Assembly (NCBI RefSeq): GCF_003591035.1
Contig: NZ_QYUO01000001.1
Location: forward strand, 1,302,001-1,366,000
DNA length: 64,000 nt
DNA from: Noviherbaspirillum saxi
GTDB lineage: Bacteria; Pseudomonadota; Gammaproteobacteria; Burkholderiales; Burkholderiaceae_D
Reading direction: 5' to 3'
Positions 48,864 to 57,544 of this stretch are shown one piece after another. Each line of letters starts with the position of its first letter. Position 1 is the first letter of the stretch. The translations under genes were made by a program, and so were the position numbers. Below the pieces are notes generated by a model that did not search any database, was not told the origin of the DNA, and saw only the letters and a list, made by a program, of their open reading frames with translations.

Positions 48864-49543
48864 CCTTCAGGTCCCGTCGCGATCGGATGCAATCCGGTCT
48901 TGGTCAGTTCCAGCACGCGATCGGCTGTGGCGGCGGCGCTATGCGAATGGGTCACGATAATGGCCGATGCACCGTTTTCCTTGATCTCGTCGCGCAGCAG
49001 CCTTAATACTTCGGCGGCGGTGTCGGGATCGAGGTTGCCCGTAGGCTCGTCGGCAAGGATCAGCTTGGGTTGATGAATCAGCGCGCGCGCGATGGCGACA
49101 CGCTGCATTTCGCCGCCGGATAGCTGGCGCGGAAAATCATGGCCCCGTCCGTCCAATCCGACTGCTTCCAGCATCTGCTCGGCGCTGCGGACCTTGCTGC
49201 GATTGCCGGCACTCATGCCATTCAACAAAAGGGGCAGGGCGACGTTTTGGGCAACCGTCAGATGCGGGAGTACATGAAAGGCCTGGAACACGAAACCGAA
49301 TTTTTCGCGGCGCAGCAAGGTCGCTGCATCGTCGGTCAGGGTCGCGATGTCAATGCCATCAATTTCGATTGCGCCGCTGTCGGGCGCATCCAGTCCGGCG
49401 ATGAGGTTTAGCAGCGTCGACTTTCCAACGCCCGATTCGCCCATCACTGCAACATATTCTCCGGATTCAAGCCGATAGCTCAGGCGGCTTAGCACCTGTC
49501 TGCCATTTGCATAGGATTTTGTCAGCTCGCGTAATGTCAGCAT
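48860..49543 (-). CDS. LolD/MacB-type ABC transporter ATPase
   Basis: A 227-residue ATPase with Walker [12 protein letters not shown], signature [15 protein letters not shown], Walker [13 protein letters not shown] and the switch His in IVTHSHS. This class partners FtsX-like permeases (LolCDE, MacB, AttE). It is the first gene of the operon and overlaps the permease gene by four bases. It is divergent from egtD. Confidence 0.93.
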   Translation of the reverse strand: MLTLRELTKSYANGRQVLSRLSYRLESGEYVAVMGESGVGKSTLLNLIAGLDAPDSGAIEIDGIDIATLTDDAATLLRREKFGFVFQAFHVLPHLTVAQNVALPLLLNGMSAGNRSKVRSAEQMLEAVGLDGRGHDFPRQLSGGEMQRVAIARALIHQPKLILADEPTGNLDPDTAAEVLRLLRDEIKENGASAIIVTHSHSAAATADRVLELTKTGLHPIATGPEG

Positions 49544-49771
49544 GGAGAACCAGGTTTGTCCTTCTGCAAGAAAGAAATGAAAGTAGGTTGGTGCTGTGCA
49601 AGCTCAATAAGCTTGTAAGCTTGCTTAGATGGTTTCGACATATCGATATACCGAAAACACTTGTGTCCGCTCAAGAAGGTTGATGACTTGTTCACTATGA
49701 TAGCTAAAAACCTTGCTGTTCATTCTCTATTGCCCATGCTATCCGACGGGCACTCTTGCATTGCGGAATTC

Positions 49772-50752
49772 ATGGCACCTTTCACTTCTCCGGATTTGTC
49801 GCATAGCGACTTCATTCAACTCTATCGGCGGGACGACGAGGCTATCCGCGCGGAACTCCGTGCCGGCATGATGGCTGATCGGGCGATGACTTCGCCGAAG
49901 TTTCTGTATGACGCACTCGGTTCGAAACTGTTCGAGGCGATCTGCGAATTGCCCGAATACTACCCCACACGAATCGAGCGAGCCATCTTCGATACCTATC
50001 TGTATGACATTGCGCGATCGGTAGGGCGCGGTGCGACCCTGATCGATCTGGGTGCGGGAAATTGCGCAAAGGCGGCCTATCTGTTTCCCTTGCTGCAGCC
50101 GCTACAGTATGTGCCGGTCGATATTTCAGTGGACTTCCTGAAGGACGCAGTCGAAGCCCTGCGCCAGCGGTTTCCGCAGATCCGGATGACCGGAATCGGA
50201 ATGGATTTTTCGAGTACGATGGAATTGCCGTCGGCCGTGCGCCGTGAAAAGCGCGTGTTTTTTTATCCGGGTTCATCCATCGGCAACTTCTCACCGGAAG
50301 ATGCCGGCGTCCTGCTGGGCCGTATCCGCGACGCCTGCCAGACAGACAGCAGCTTGCTGATCGGGGTCGACCTGGTCAAGGACAAGGCGGTACTCGATGC
50401 CGCTTACGATGATGCCCTCGGCGTTACAGCGTCGTTCAACCTGAATCTGCTGGTGCATCTCAATACGCTGATGGGTGCGGACTTCAATGTGCGGGACTGG
50501 CGGCACCGTGGTTTTTTCAATGAAGCGGAAAGCCGGATCGAAATGCATCTCGAAGCGCGCCGTGACCTGACCGTGCATTGGCCCGATGGCCTGCGCCGCT
50601 TCGTCGAAGGCGAGCGCATCCATACCGAGAATAGTTACAAATACACGCAGCCGGGCTTTCAGCAATTGCTGGAACGCACTGGTTTTTCCGCTGCCCAGAC
50701 CTGGACCGATGAGCGCGGCTGGTTCATGGTATGTCATGCCCGCGCCGCTTGA
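49772..50752 (+). CDS. egtD: EgtD, histidine N-alpha-trimethyltransferase
   Basis: A 326-residue SAM-dependent methyltransferase that makes hercynine, the first intermediate of ergothioneine. LYDALGSKLFEAICELPEYYPTR, the SAM motif TLIDLGAGNCAKA and FFYPGSSIGNF are family hallmarks. Start is uncertain: ATG 49772 (MAPFTSPDLSHSDF) gives the usual length, whereas ATG 49697 and a TTG at 49661 are also in frame. EgtB follows after three bases, so the two form an operon. EgtA, EgtC and EgtE are not nearby, as is common in proteobacteria. Confidence 0.92.
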   Translation: MAPFTSPDLSHSDFIQLYRRDDEAIRAELRAGMMADRAMTSPKFLYDALGSKLFEAICELPEYYPTRIERAIFDTYLYDIARSVGRGATLIDLGAGNCAKAAYLFPLLQPLQYVPVDISVDFLKDAVEALRQRFPQIRMTGIGMDFSSTMELPSAVRREKRVFFYPGSSIGNFSPEDAGVLLGRIRDACQTDSSLLIGVDLVKDKAVLDAAYDDALGVTASFNLNLLVHLNTLMGADFNVRDWRHRGFFNEAESRIEMHLEARRDLTVHWPDGLRRFVEGERIHTENSYKYTQPGFQQLLERTGFSAAQTWTDERGWFMVCHARAA

Positions 50753-50755
50753 ATC

Positions 50756-51994
50756 ATGATGGATACCGACATTCTGCTGGAACGTTTTCGCAAGGTGCGC
50801 GGCGACAGCCGCCGGCTCGCCGAACCGCTTTCCGATGAAGACTGCTGTGTGCAATCCATGCCAGATGCCAGTCCGATCAAGTGGCATCTGGCACATACGA
50901 CCTGGTTCTTCGAAACCTTTGTCCTCGAACAATACGAAAACAATTTTCAGCCGTTTCAACCGGCATTTCGTGTGCTGTTCAATTCCTATTACAACGGCGT
51001 CGGTGAAAAGCATCCGCGTCCGCAACGAGGCCTGCTGACGCGTCCCGCTCTGGGCGACGTGCTTGCCTATCGTCGCAACGTGGATGAACGCATTGCGGCG
51101 TTGCTCGCCGATACAGGACAGGGCGAGGCGATTGCTCGCCTGATCGAGATGGGCTTGCACCATGAGCAGCAGCATCAAGAGCTGATGCTGACCGACGTCA
51201 AGCATATGCTCTCGATGAATCCGCTCTATCCAGCCTATCGCGAGAGCGAGCTCGCCGCTGCCGGGGCAGTGCCTGCCATGCATTGGCAGGCTTTCGAAGA
51301 GGGGGTTGTCGAGATCGGTCATGCCGATGCAGGCTTCTGCTTTGACAATGAACTGCCGCGCCATAGGCAATTCGTTGAGGCTTATGCGATCTCGTCGCGA
51401 TTGGTCACCAATGGCGAATACCTCGAGTTCGTGCAGGACGGTGGCTATGCCGAACCATCGCTATGGCTGTCGGAAGGCTGGGATTGGGTACGCACCAACA
51501 CCCTGGAACAGCCACTGTACTGGCGGCAGGACGACAGCGACTGGAATGAATTCACGCTACAGGGATTGCAGCGACTGGATGCGCATCGACCGGTCACGCA
51601 TCTCTCTTTTTTTGAAGCGGACGCTTATGCCCGCTGGAGCGGCGCGCGTTTGCCTACCGAGGCCGAATGGGAAAATGCTGCAGCGTCCTGCCGCAGCCTC
51701 GGTGAACCGGCACTGCATCCTCCTGCCGTGGAAAACGGAGAACAGGAAGAGTTGGCGCAATTGTTCGGTTGCGGCTGGCAGTGGACGCTGAGCAGTTATT
51801 CGCCTTACCCCGGCTATCAAACCGCTGCCGGCGCAATCGGCGAGTACAACGGCAAATTCATGTCGAACCAGTACGTGCTGCGAGGTTCATCTTGCGCAAC
51901 ACCATCCGGACATGCGCGAGCGACCTATCGCAATTTTTTCCCGGCGACCGCACGCTGGCAGTTCACAGGGATACGGCTTGCAAAGTCGCTTTGA
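50756..51994 (+). CDS. egtB: EgtB, iron-dependent hercynine sulfoxide synthase
   Basis: A 412-residue non-heme iron enzyme that joins hercynine to a thiol (cysteine or gamma-glutamylcysteine) with oxygen. An N-terminal DinB-like domain supplies the iron ligands: His in KWHLAHTTWF and the H-x3-H-x-E motif LHHEQQHQE (about residues 134-142). A C-terminal FGE-sulfatase-like domain follows (about 180-412, with LPTEAEWENAA and YVLRGSS). The metal site appears intact, in contrast to the homologue at 54812. Three bases separate it from egtD. ATG 50756 and 50759 are equivalent choices. Confidence 0.93.
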   Translation: MMDTDILLERFRKVRGDSRRLAEPLSDEDCCVQSMPDASPIKWHLAHTTWFFETFVLEQYENNFQPFQPAFRVLFNSYYNGVGEKHPRPQRGLLTRPALGDVLAYRRNVDERIAALLADTGQGEAIARLIEMGLHHEQQHQELMLTDVKHMLSMNPLYPAYRESELAAAGAVPAMHWQAFEEGVVEIGHADAGFCFDNELPRHRQFVEAYAISSRLVTNGEYLEFVQDGGYAEPSLWLSEGWDWVRTNTLEQPLYWRQDDSDWNEFTLQGLQRLDAHRPVTHLSFFEADAYARWSGARLPTEAEWENAAASCRSLGEPALHPPAVENGEQEELAQLFGCGWQWTLSSYSPYPGYQTAAGAIGEYNGKFMSNQYVLRGSSCATPSGHARATYRNFFPATARWQFTGIRLAKSL

Positions 51995-52012
51995 ATCGCC
52001 AGCGCCTGTCCG

Positions 52013-53698
52013 TTATGCTGCAATCGCTTCCGTGCCTGCCTCGTGTCGCAACTGACGATTCACTGCACTCAGCACGGCTTTGAACGAAGCGGTCACGATA
52101 TTGCTATCGACGCCAACACCGAACAAGGTCGGGCCGTTGTCGACACGCAGCTCGATGTAACAGGCGGCGCGTGCATCCGCACCGGCTCCGATCGCATGTT
52201 CGTGATAATCCATGACGGTAATGTTCACGCCGAGCGCCTGTACGAAGGCATCGATCGGTCCGTTGCCTAAGCCCGCGACTGCCGCACGACGCCCATCCCG
52301 CTCGATGTCGGCCTTGATTTCGACGCGCTGCGTCGCGCCGGCTTCCTGCAACATCTGATGACCGTGATAGGCATAGGGCGTATCGAGACGCAGATACTCG
52401 TTCTCGAAAATCGCATGGATATCGCTTGCGCCTACCTCTCTGCCGCTGGCATCGGTGATGCGCTGGATCGCCCGGCTCAACTCGATCTGCAAGCGGCGCG
52501 GCAACTTGAAGCCGTATTCCTGTTCCAGCAGATAAGCCATTCCACCCTTGCCGGACTGGCTATTCACCCGTATCACTGCATCGTAGCTGCGGCCGACGTC
52601 GGCCGGATCGATAGGCAGATAGGGGACTTCCCAAATCTCGTCGGCTTTTTGCTGCGCAAAGCCCTTCTTGATCGCATCCTGATGCGAACCCGAAAACGCG
52701 GTGAAGACAAGATCGCCGACATACGGATGGCGCGGATGCACGGGCAGCTGGTTGCATTCTTCCACGCACTTGCGCACTTCATCGATGTCCGAAAAATCCA
52801 GGCCGGGATGGACGCCTTGCGTGTAGAGATTGAGTGCCAATGTCACCAGGTCGACATTGCCGGTACGTTCGCCGTTACCGAACAGGCAGCCTTCGACCCG
52901 GTCAGCGCCGGCCATCACCGCCTGTTCGGCCGACGCGACTGCGGTGCCACGGTCGTTATGCGGATGCACGCTCAACACGATCGCATCGCGCCGTGCGAGA
53001 TGACGATGCATCCATTCGATCTGGTCCGCATAGACATTGGGCGTGCTGCACTCGACGGTGGAGGGGAGGTTGACGATCATCTTGCGCTCCGGCGTTGGCT
53101 GCCACACTTCCGACACTGCATCGCAGACTTCCGTCGCGAATTCAAGTTCGGCCATGCTGAAGGTCTCGGGCGAATACTGGAACACCCATTCGGTTTCCGG
53201 GCGTTCATCGGTCAATTGCTTGATCAGGCGGGTTCCCGAGACGGCGATTTCCTTTACCTCTTCACGCGACATGCCGAAAACAATGCGGCGGAACGAAGGA
53301 CAAACTGCGTTGTAAAGATGAACGATCGCGCGACGCGCACCGGTCGCGGAATCCACGGTGCGGCGGATCAAATCCTCGCGCGACTGCGTGAGCACTTCTA
53401 TCGTCACATCATCTGGAATATGGTTTTCTTCAATCAGCTTGCGTACGAAATCAAAGTCGGTTTGCGATGCCGACGGAAACGCGACTTCGATTTCCTTGAT
53501 GCCGATCTTGACCAGCATCTCGAAAAAGCGCAGCTTGCGCTCGGGATTCATCGGCTCGATCAGCGACTGGTTGCCGTCGCGCAGGTCGGTGCTCATCCAA
53601 ATTGGCGGCGTCGTGATGGATTTGTCGGGCCACGTTCGATCGGTGAGTCGAACAGGAGGAAAGGCGTGATATTTCGCTGCCGGGTTTTTCAACATCAT
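52013..53698 (-). CDS. leuA: 2-isopropylmalate synthase
   Basis: A 561-residue LeuA of the longer type found in actinobacteria and many Burkholderiales. It has the TIM-barrel catalytic domain ([12 protein letters not shown], metal HxH in [14 protein letters not shown]), a linker and a C-terminal LeuA regulatory domain (about 440-555), which binds leucine for feedback inhibition. It makes 2-isopropylmalate from 2-ketoisovalerate and acetyl-CoA. Two ATGs in a row open the gene (53698, 53695). A 390-base transcribed leader with a leucine-rich peptide precedes it, so expression is probably also controlled by leucine supply. Confidence 0.94.
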   Translation of the reverse strand: MMLKNPAAKYHAFPPVRLTDRTWPDKSITTPPIWMSTDLRDGNQSLIEPMNPERKLRFFEMLVKIGIKEIEVAFPSASQTDFDFVRKLIEENHIPDDVTIEVLTQSREDLIRRTVDSATGARRAIVHLYNAVCPSFRRIVFGMSREEVKEIAVSGTRLIKQLTDERPETEWVFQYSPETFSMAELEFATEVCDAVSEVWQPTPERKMIVNLPSTVECSTPNVYADQIEWMHRHLARRDAIVLSVHPHNDRGTAVASAEQAVMAGADRVEGCLFGNGERTGNVDLVTLALNLYTQGVHPGLDFSDIDEVRKCVEECNQLPVHPRHPYVGDLVFTAFSGSHQDAIKKGFAQQKADEIWEVPYLPIDPADVGRSYDAVIRVNSQSGKGGMAYLLEQEYGFKLPRRLQIELSRAIQRITDASGREVGASDIHAIFENEYLRLDTPYAYHGHQMLQEAGATQRVEIKADIERDGRRAAVAGLGNGPIDAFVQALGVNITVMDYHEHAIGAGADARAACYIELRVDNGPTLFGVGVDSNIVTASFKAVLSAVNRQLRHEAGTEAIAA

Positions 53699-53807
53699 CT
53701 TGGTACCTCGTTATGAATGCGGAGTAGTACAGATAGAGGCCTTTGCAACGTCGGAGTATGACGCGGCAGAAGCCGAGAGATGTGGCGGATTGGCTGCCTG
53801 ACTGCCA

Positions 53808-53924
53808 CTAGCGCAAGGCCAGGCAACCGATCGGTAGCGGCAGAAGCGATAGCGCGCGTGCAAAGATCGTCGCGGCAATGAGTCTGCCTTGAATGAATGT
53901 CACGGGAATGCGCTTGAAATGCAT
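53808..53924 (-). CDS. Second small ORF in the leuA leader (38 codons)
   Basis: On the minus strand, ATG 53924 opens a 38-codon frame (MHFKRIPVTFIQGRLIAATI, then FARALSLLPLPIGCLALR) ending with TAG, 109 bases before leuA. It has five Leu codons near its end, two of them CTA, and an AAGG ten bases before the ATG. It could be a second uORF that senses leucine or merely a chance frame. I give it low weight. Confidence 0.25.
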   Translation of the reverse strand: MHFKRIPVTFIQGRLIAATIFARALSLLPLPIGCLALR

Positions 53925-53953
53925 GAGTTGTCGACCTTGGAGAACCTTAATGT

Positions 53954-53973
53954 CGCAATCGGTAGAGATTGCG
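53954..53973 (-). promoter_or_regulatory. Hairpin after the leucine leader peptide
   Basis: A 7-bp perfect stem (53954-53960 with 53967-53973, CGCAATC/GATTGCG) with a 6-base loop lies about 30 bases after the leader stop. It is not followed by a T run. Just before it, 53981-53988 can pair with the start of the leader coding RNA (54068-54075, with one G-U pair), which would offer competing structures. Confidence 0.4.
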
Positions 53974-54002
53974 GGTACAGCACACAACAGCAGGGGGAGG
54001 TA

Positions 54003-54089
54003 TCAGCGTGCCAGGCGTAGTCGCGCTAGCGCTAGCAGGGAATCTGCTAGTAGCGATAGGGACAGGAGTTGTGCGTGTGCGGTCAACAT
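54003..54089 (-). CDS. leuA leader peptide (Leu-rich, CUA-rich)
   Basis: A 28-residue frame (MLTAHAQLLSLSLLADSLLA, then LARLRLAR) has 11 leucines, six encoded by CTA, a codon that is sparse in the GC-rich genes around it. E. coli leuL likewise uses consecutive CUA codons to stall ribosomes. No Shine-Dalgarno sequence precedes the ATG; instead, a TTGACA-18 bp-TACATT promoter puts the expected transcription start on the A of the ATG, so it would be a leaderless ORF. The coding RNA can form a 7-bp hairpin (54032-54038 with 54044-54050) or an alternative GCTAGC pairing. No T-run terminator follows, so the mechanism downstream is open. Confidence 0.72.
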   Translation of the reverse strand: MLTAHAQLLSLSLLADSLLALARLRLAR

Positions 54090-54095
54090 GCATCG

Positions 54096-54125
54096 AATGT
54101 AAAAGATGAGGCTGACCGCTGTCAA
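54096..54125 (-). promoter_or_regulatory. Promoter of the leuA leader transcript
   Basis: On the minus strand TTGACA (54125-54120) and TACATT (54101-54096) are separated by 18 bases. A start seven bases after the -10 box falls at 54089, the A of the leader ATG. Confidence 0.6.
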
Positions 54126-54185
54126 GCGAAAGCTTCGATAGATATCCAGCTTATATCCAGCTTCACTGCGTGGCCACGCGGGCAT

Positions 54186-54686
54186 TCATTCCAGTTCAAG
54201 TTCGTAATGGAAGAATTTGCGGTCCCGGACGTATCCTTGCGACTCATACAATTTTTGCGCAGGATTATCGTGTGCGGTCGAAAGCGCCAGCCGCTTTGCG
54301 CCGGTCCGCACCGCATGTTCCCTTGCCGCATCGAGAAGCATCTTGCCTACACCACGGCCACGCGCAGTTGCAGCGACAAACAGGTCATTGAGGATCCAGA
54401 TACGTCGCGCGCTTACCGAAGAAAACGATGGATACAGTTGGGTAAAGCCAAGCGCCTTGCCCTCATGGTCTTGGGCGATAAAGATCACGGATTCGTTCAA
54501 CGCAAGACGCTCGGCAATGAATGTCCGGGCAGCAGCCGGATCCGTGGTCTTGCCATAGAAGCAGCGGTAGCCGTCGAACAGCGGAACAATTGTCTCCAGA
54601 TCGGCTAACACAGCTTGCCGGACAGATATTGCAATCGAGCGAGGCGCAGGAGTCTCCGAGGTTTCAGATATGCGGTTGGTATGCAT
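54186..54686 (-). CDS. GNAT-family N-acetyltransferase
   Basis: A 166-residue GNAT acetyltransferase with the acetyl-CoA loop in ARGRGVGKMLL (Q/R-x-x-G-x-G/A), a central LNDLFV strand and the C-terminal NPAQKLYESQGYVRDRKFFHYELE. This resembles small-molecule amine acetyltransferases of the spermidine or phosphinothricin type. Substrate unknown. It ends 60 bases upstream of the leuA leader promoter on the same strand and is divergent from the EgtB/SenA-like gene. Confidence 0.85.
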   Translation of the reverse strand: MHTNRISETSETPAPRSIAISVRQAVLADLETIVPLFDGYRCFYGKTTDPAAARTFIAERLALNESVIFIAQDHEGKALGFTQLYPSFSSVSARRIWILNDLFVAATARGRGVGKMLLDAAREHAVRTGAKRLALSTAHDNPAQKLYESQGYVRDRKFFHYELELE

Positions 54687-54811
54687 GGCAGGGTTCCGAA
54701 TGAAATACTTGCTAAAGTAGCATAATTAATACGGCCTGCAAGAGCGCTGGCATTTCCTTGCAAGCGCGCCAATAATACTAATCGATTTACCCTTGCGAGC
54801 CGCTTCCTCCA

Positions 54812-55999
54812 ATGAATGCTTCCTTTCGAACCGCATCTCCGTCGGAACTTGCTGCAGCGCTGCAGCAGGCGCACCGCGATACGCTTGCCTTGTTCGATGC
54901 GTTTGCATCCGTTGGCCTGGACGATGCGGCTCGGGTGCCGGTGCGAAGCGAACTTAATCCGCCGCTTTGGGAATTGGGACATATCGCCTGGTTTGCCGAG
55001 TGGTATGTATTGCGTGACGCGCAATCGAGCGACCCGGTCGCCGCACAGCGCACGTGCATGCTGACCAAGGGCGATGACTGGTTCGATGCGAATACCGTGC
55101 CGCACCGTGCACGTTGGAAACTGGAGTTGCCGCGTCCGGGCGGACTCAAGACCTATAGTCATGAAGTGCTTGACCGTGTACTCGACAGGCTGGCGCACAC
55201 AGGAAAGGACGATAAGGAGCTTTATCCATTTCGCCTCGTACTGGCCTACGAAGACATGCGTGGAGAAGCCATGATGCAGGCCCTGCAGACACTGGGCGTA
55301 GGCATGCCGCCGCAATTGGCGGAGCAGATGACGCCGACCTGGGCGCAAGGTGAAATCCGTTTTCCTGGCGGCACGATACAGCTTGGGAGCGCACGTCGCA
55401 CCGGCTTCGTATTTGATAATGAAAAATGGGCGCATGCCTGCCATGTGCCCGGTTTTACGATGGATTCGACCCTGGTCACGAATGCGCAGTACGGTGAGTT
55501 TGTCGCCGATGGCGGTTATCAGACGCCGAACTTCTGGACTGCAAGCGGGCAGGCATGGTTGATGGCCAGGGATCGTTCTGCGCCGCGCGACTGGCTGTCT
55601 GACGGAAGACGATGGCTCTGTCACCGCTTCGGTCGCGAAATGGTATTGCCGGCCAATGAACCGGTACGGCATCTCAGTCTGTACGAAGCGCAGGCTTACT
55701 GCATGTGGGCAGGCCGGCGCTTGCCGACAGAACCCGAATGGGAGTACGCCGCATTGTCCGCGCATCCGGCATTGCGATGGGGGGACTTGTGGGAGTGGAC
55801 CTGCTCGCCGTTCGAGCCGTATCCGGGTTTCGTGACCGACGCCTACCGTGAATATTCGCAGCCGCACTTCATGACGCATCAGGTGCTACGCGGCGCATCG
55901 TTCGCAACGCGTGTGCGCCAGCGGTCCGCAAAGTTTCGACAGTTCAGCCTGCCTGAGCGCGACGATCTGTTTGCCGGCTTTCGGACCTGTACGTTGTAG
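54812..55999 (+). CDS. EgtB/SenA-family protein with altered iron-binding motif
   Basis: A 395-residue protein with the two-domain plan of EgtB, OvoA and SenA: a DinB-like N-terminal domain (about 10-165) and an FGE-sulfatase-like C-terminal domain (about 180-395, with LPTEPEWEYAALSA and VLRGASFATR). It is closest in style to SenA-type selenoneine synthases of Burkholderiales. The first metal His is kept (H57 in LGHIAWFAEW), but the H-x3-H-x-E motif reads YEDMRGE: Tyr146 (TAC) and Arg150 (CGT), each one base change from His. Iron binding by the known mode is thus doubtful. No selenosugar synthase (senB) or selD (senC) gene is nearby. It may be inactive, or have a new chemistry or structural role. 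Confidence 0.82.
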   Translation: MNASFRTASPSELAAALQQAHRDTLALFDAFASVGLDDAARVPVRSELNPPLWELGHIAWFAEWYVLRDAQSSDPVAAQRTCMLTKGDDWFDANTVPHRARWKLELPRPGGLKTYSHEVLDRVLDRLAHTGKDDKELYPFRLVLAYEDMRGEAMMQALQTLGVGMPPQLAEQMTPTWAQGEIRFPGGTIQLGSARRTGFVFDNEKWAHACHVPGFTMDSTLVTNAQYGEFVADGGYQTPNFWTASGQAWLMARDRSAPRDWLSDGRRWLCHRFGREMVLPANEPVRHLSLYEAQAYCMWAGRRLPTEPEWEYAALSAHPALRWGDLWEWTCSPFEPYPGFVTDAYREYSQPHFMTHQVLRGASFATRVRQRSAKFRQFSLPERDDLFAGFRTCTL

Positions 56000-56057
56000 C
56001 TGCTTAAGCGGCTTCAGTCGTTAAAGACATGGAAGGCGCAAAGTCGATTTGCAAAAG

Positions 56058-56090
56058 AAAACGGCCACGCGGTTTCCCGGTGGCCGTTTT
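56058..56090. terminator. Bidirectional terminator between EgtB-like gene and rhlE
   Basis: A perfect 11-bp stem (56058-56068 with 56080-56090, AAAACGGCCAC arm) ends in TTTT on both strands and lies between two convergent genes. Confidence 0.88.
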
Positions 56091-56143
56091 AATCTTGACG
56101 AGCGCAATGATGCGTTCGTCAGTCAGCTTGACTCAGCAATCGA

Positions 56144-57544
56144 TCAGTGATCGCCGAACGTGCGGCGGTTGCCGCTGTTGTCGCCAAAGCGCGAGCCCTT
56201 GTTGAAGCCGCCGCCTTCCTTGCGCGGAGCGCCCGGCTTGCTGAAGGTGCGCTGACCTGGCTTGCTGTTGCTGCGGTTATCGCCCGGCTTCCAGCCGCCC
56301 GGCTTGCGTGCGCTGCGCGGTGGCGATGCTGTCTTCTTCGGCTCGAAACCTTCGATGATATCGACCGGGATCAACTGCTTGGTAAAGCGCTCGATACGCT
56401 TGATGTTGATGTTTTCGGCGTGGTTCACCAGCGAGATCGCCAGACCGTTGCGGCCTGCACGGCCGGTACGGCCGATGCGGTGCACATAGTCTTCCGGAAA
56501 CTTAGGCAAGTCGTAGTTCACCACGTGAGTAATGCCGGGTACATCGATACCGCGTGCCGCCACATCGGTTGCCACCAGTACACGTACCTGACCGCGACGC
56601 AATGCGTCAAGGGTGCGGTTACGCGCGCCCTGGTGCATGTCGCCATGCAGTGCGGCAGCCGCGAAGCCGGCAATGTTCAAACGGTCGGCAATGGTGTCCG
56701 CATCGCGCTTGGTTGCGGTGAATACCACAGCCTGATCGAGCGTCGTATCGCGCAGCAGGTGATCGAGCAGGCGATTCTTGTGCGACAGGTCGTCGACGAA
56801 GTGCACGCGCTGCTGGATGTTTTCATGCTTGTTGCCGGCGCTGGCGATCTGGATCACCATCGGTTCGCGTGTGATGCGCTTGGCCATGTTGCCGACGACG
56901 CCATCCAGCGTGGCCGAGAACAGCATGGTCTGGCGTGTTTCCGGTGTGGCTGCAACGATCTTTTCGATGTCTTCGATGAAGCCCATGTCCAGCATGCGAT
57001 CGGCTTCGTCCAGCACCAGAATTTCCAGTTGCGAGAAGTTGATTTTGCCGGATTCCATATGGTCGATCAGACGGCCCGGTGTCGCCACCAGGATCTCGGG
57101 ATTCTTGGCCAGCAACTGCATCTGCTTCGGATAGGGCATGCCGCCCAGAATCGATACGGCACGTACGCGGCGCAGGTTCGCGCCGTATTTGGTGGTTGCG
57201 TTCGTTACTTGCAATGCGAGTTCACGTGTCGGCGTCAGTACCAGCATCTTGGGCTGGGCCGGCTGGAAGCGGGGACGATCGCCACGGGCACGGGCCGCCT
57301 GGCGTTCCTGGTTCGCGGTTTTTGCGCCTGACTGTGGCTGCTCTTCTGCCAGCGCGAACTTGTTCAGCGCTGGCAGCATGAACGCTGCAGTCTTGCCCGA
57401 ACCCGTCTGCGACGACACCATCAGGTCGCGGCCTTGCAGCGCTGCAGGAACGGCCTGCTCCTGAACCGTAGTGGGTTTGGTATAGCCAGCTTCTGTCAGT
57501 GCTTTGAGAATAGACGTGTTCAGACCTAGTGCTTCAAAAGTCAT
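56144..57544 (-). CDS. rhlE: RhlE-type DEAD-box RNA helicase
   Basis: A 466-residue DEAD-box helicase. It has the Q motif (FEALGLNTSILKALTEAGY, then PTTVQEQAV), motif I SSQTGSGKTAAF, motif II LDEAD, motif III SAT, and the helicase C domain with RGIDVPGITHVVNYDLP and HRIGRTGRAGR. The C-terminal tail (about 395-466) is basic, Gly/Asn/Ser-rich and disordered, as in RhlE proteins, and binds RNA. It likely acts in ribosome assembly and RNA turnover, often in the cold. A TATAAT on the minus strand at 57789-57784 would give a 5' untranslated region of over 230 bases. Confidence 0.9.
   Translation of the reverse strand: MTFEALGLNTSILKALTEAGYTKPTTVQEQAVPAALQGRDLMVSSQTGSGKTAAFMLPALNKFALAEEQPQSGAKTANQERQAARARGDRPRFQPAQPKMLVLTPTRELALQVTNATTKYGANLRRVRAVSILGGMPYPKQMQLLAKNPEILVATPGRLIDHMESGKINFSQLEILVLDEADRMLDMGFIEDIEKIVAATPETRQTMLFSATLDGVVGNMAKRITREPMVIQIASAGNKHENIQQRVHFVDDLSHKNRLLDHLLRDTTLDQAVVFTATKRDADTIADRLNIAGFAAAALHGDMHQGARNRTLDALRRGQVRVLVATDVAARGIDVPGITHVVNYDLPKFPEDYVHRIGRTGRAGRNGLAISLVNHAENINIKRIERFTKQLIPVDIIEGFEPKKTASPPRSARKPGGWKPGDNRSNSKPGQRTFSKPGAPRKEGGGFNKGSRFGDNSGNRRTFGDH

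Noticed and set aside
50291..51370. 359-codon open frame on the minus strand, opposite egtD/egtB
   Set aside because: It is antisense to two functional genes with intact catalytic motifs and has no own features.
54605..55879. 424-codon open frame on the minus strand, opposite the EgtB/SenA-like gene
   Set aside because: It also overlaps the GNAT gene start; no family similarity was seen, whereas the plus frame encodes a full two-domain protein.
56147..57331. 394-codon open frame on the plus strand, opposite rhlE
   Set aside because: It is antisense to a complete DEAD-box helicase; its composition is that of a reversed coding strand.
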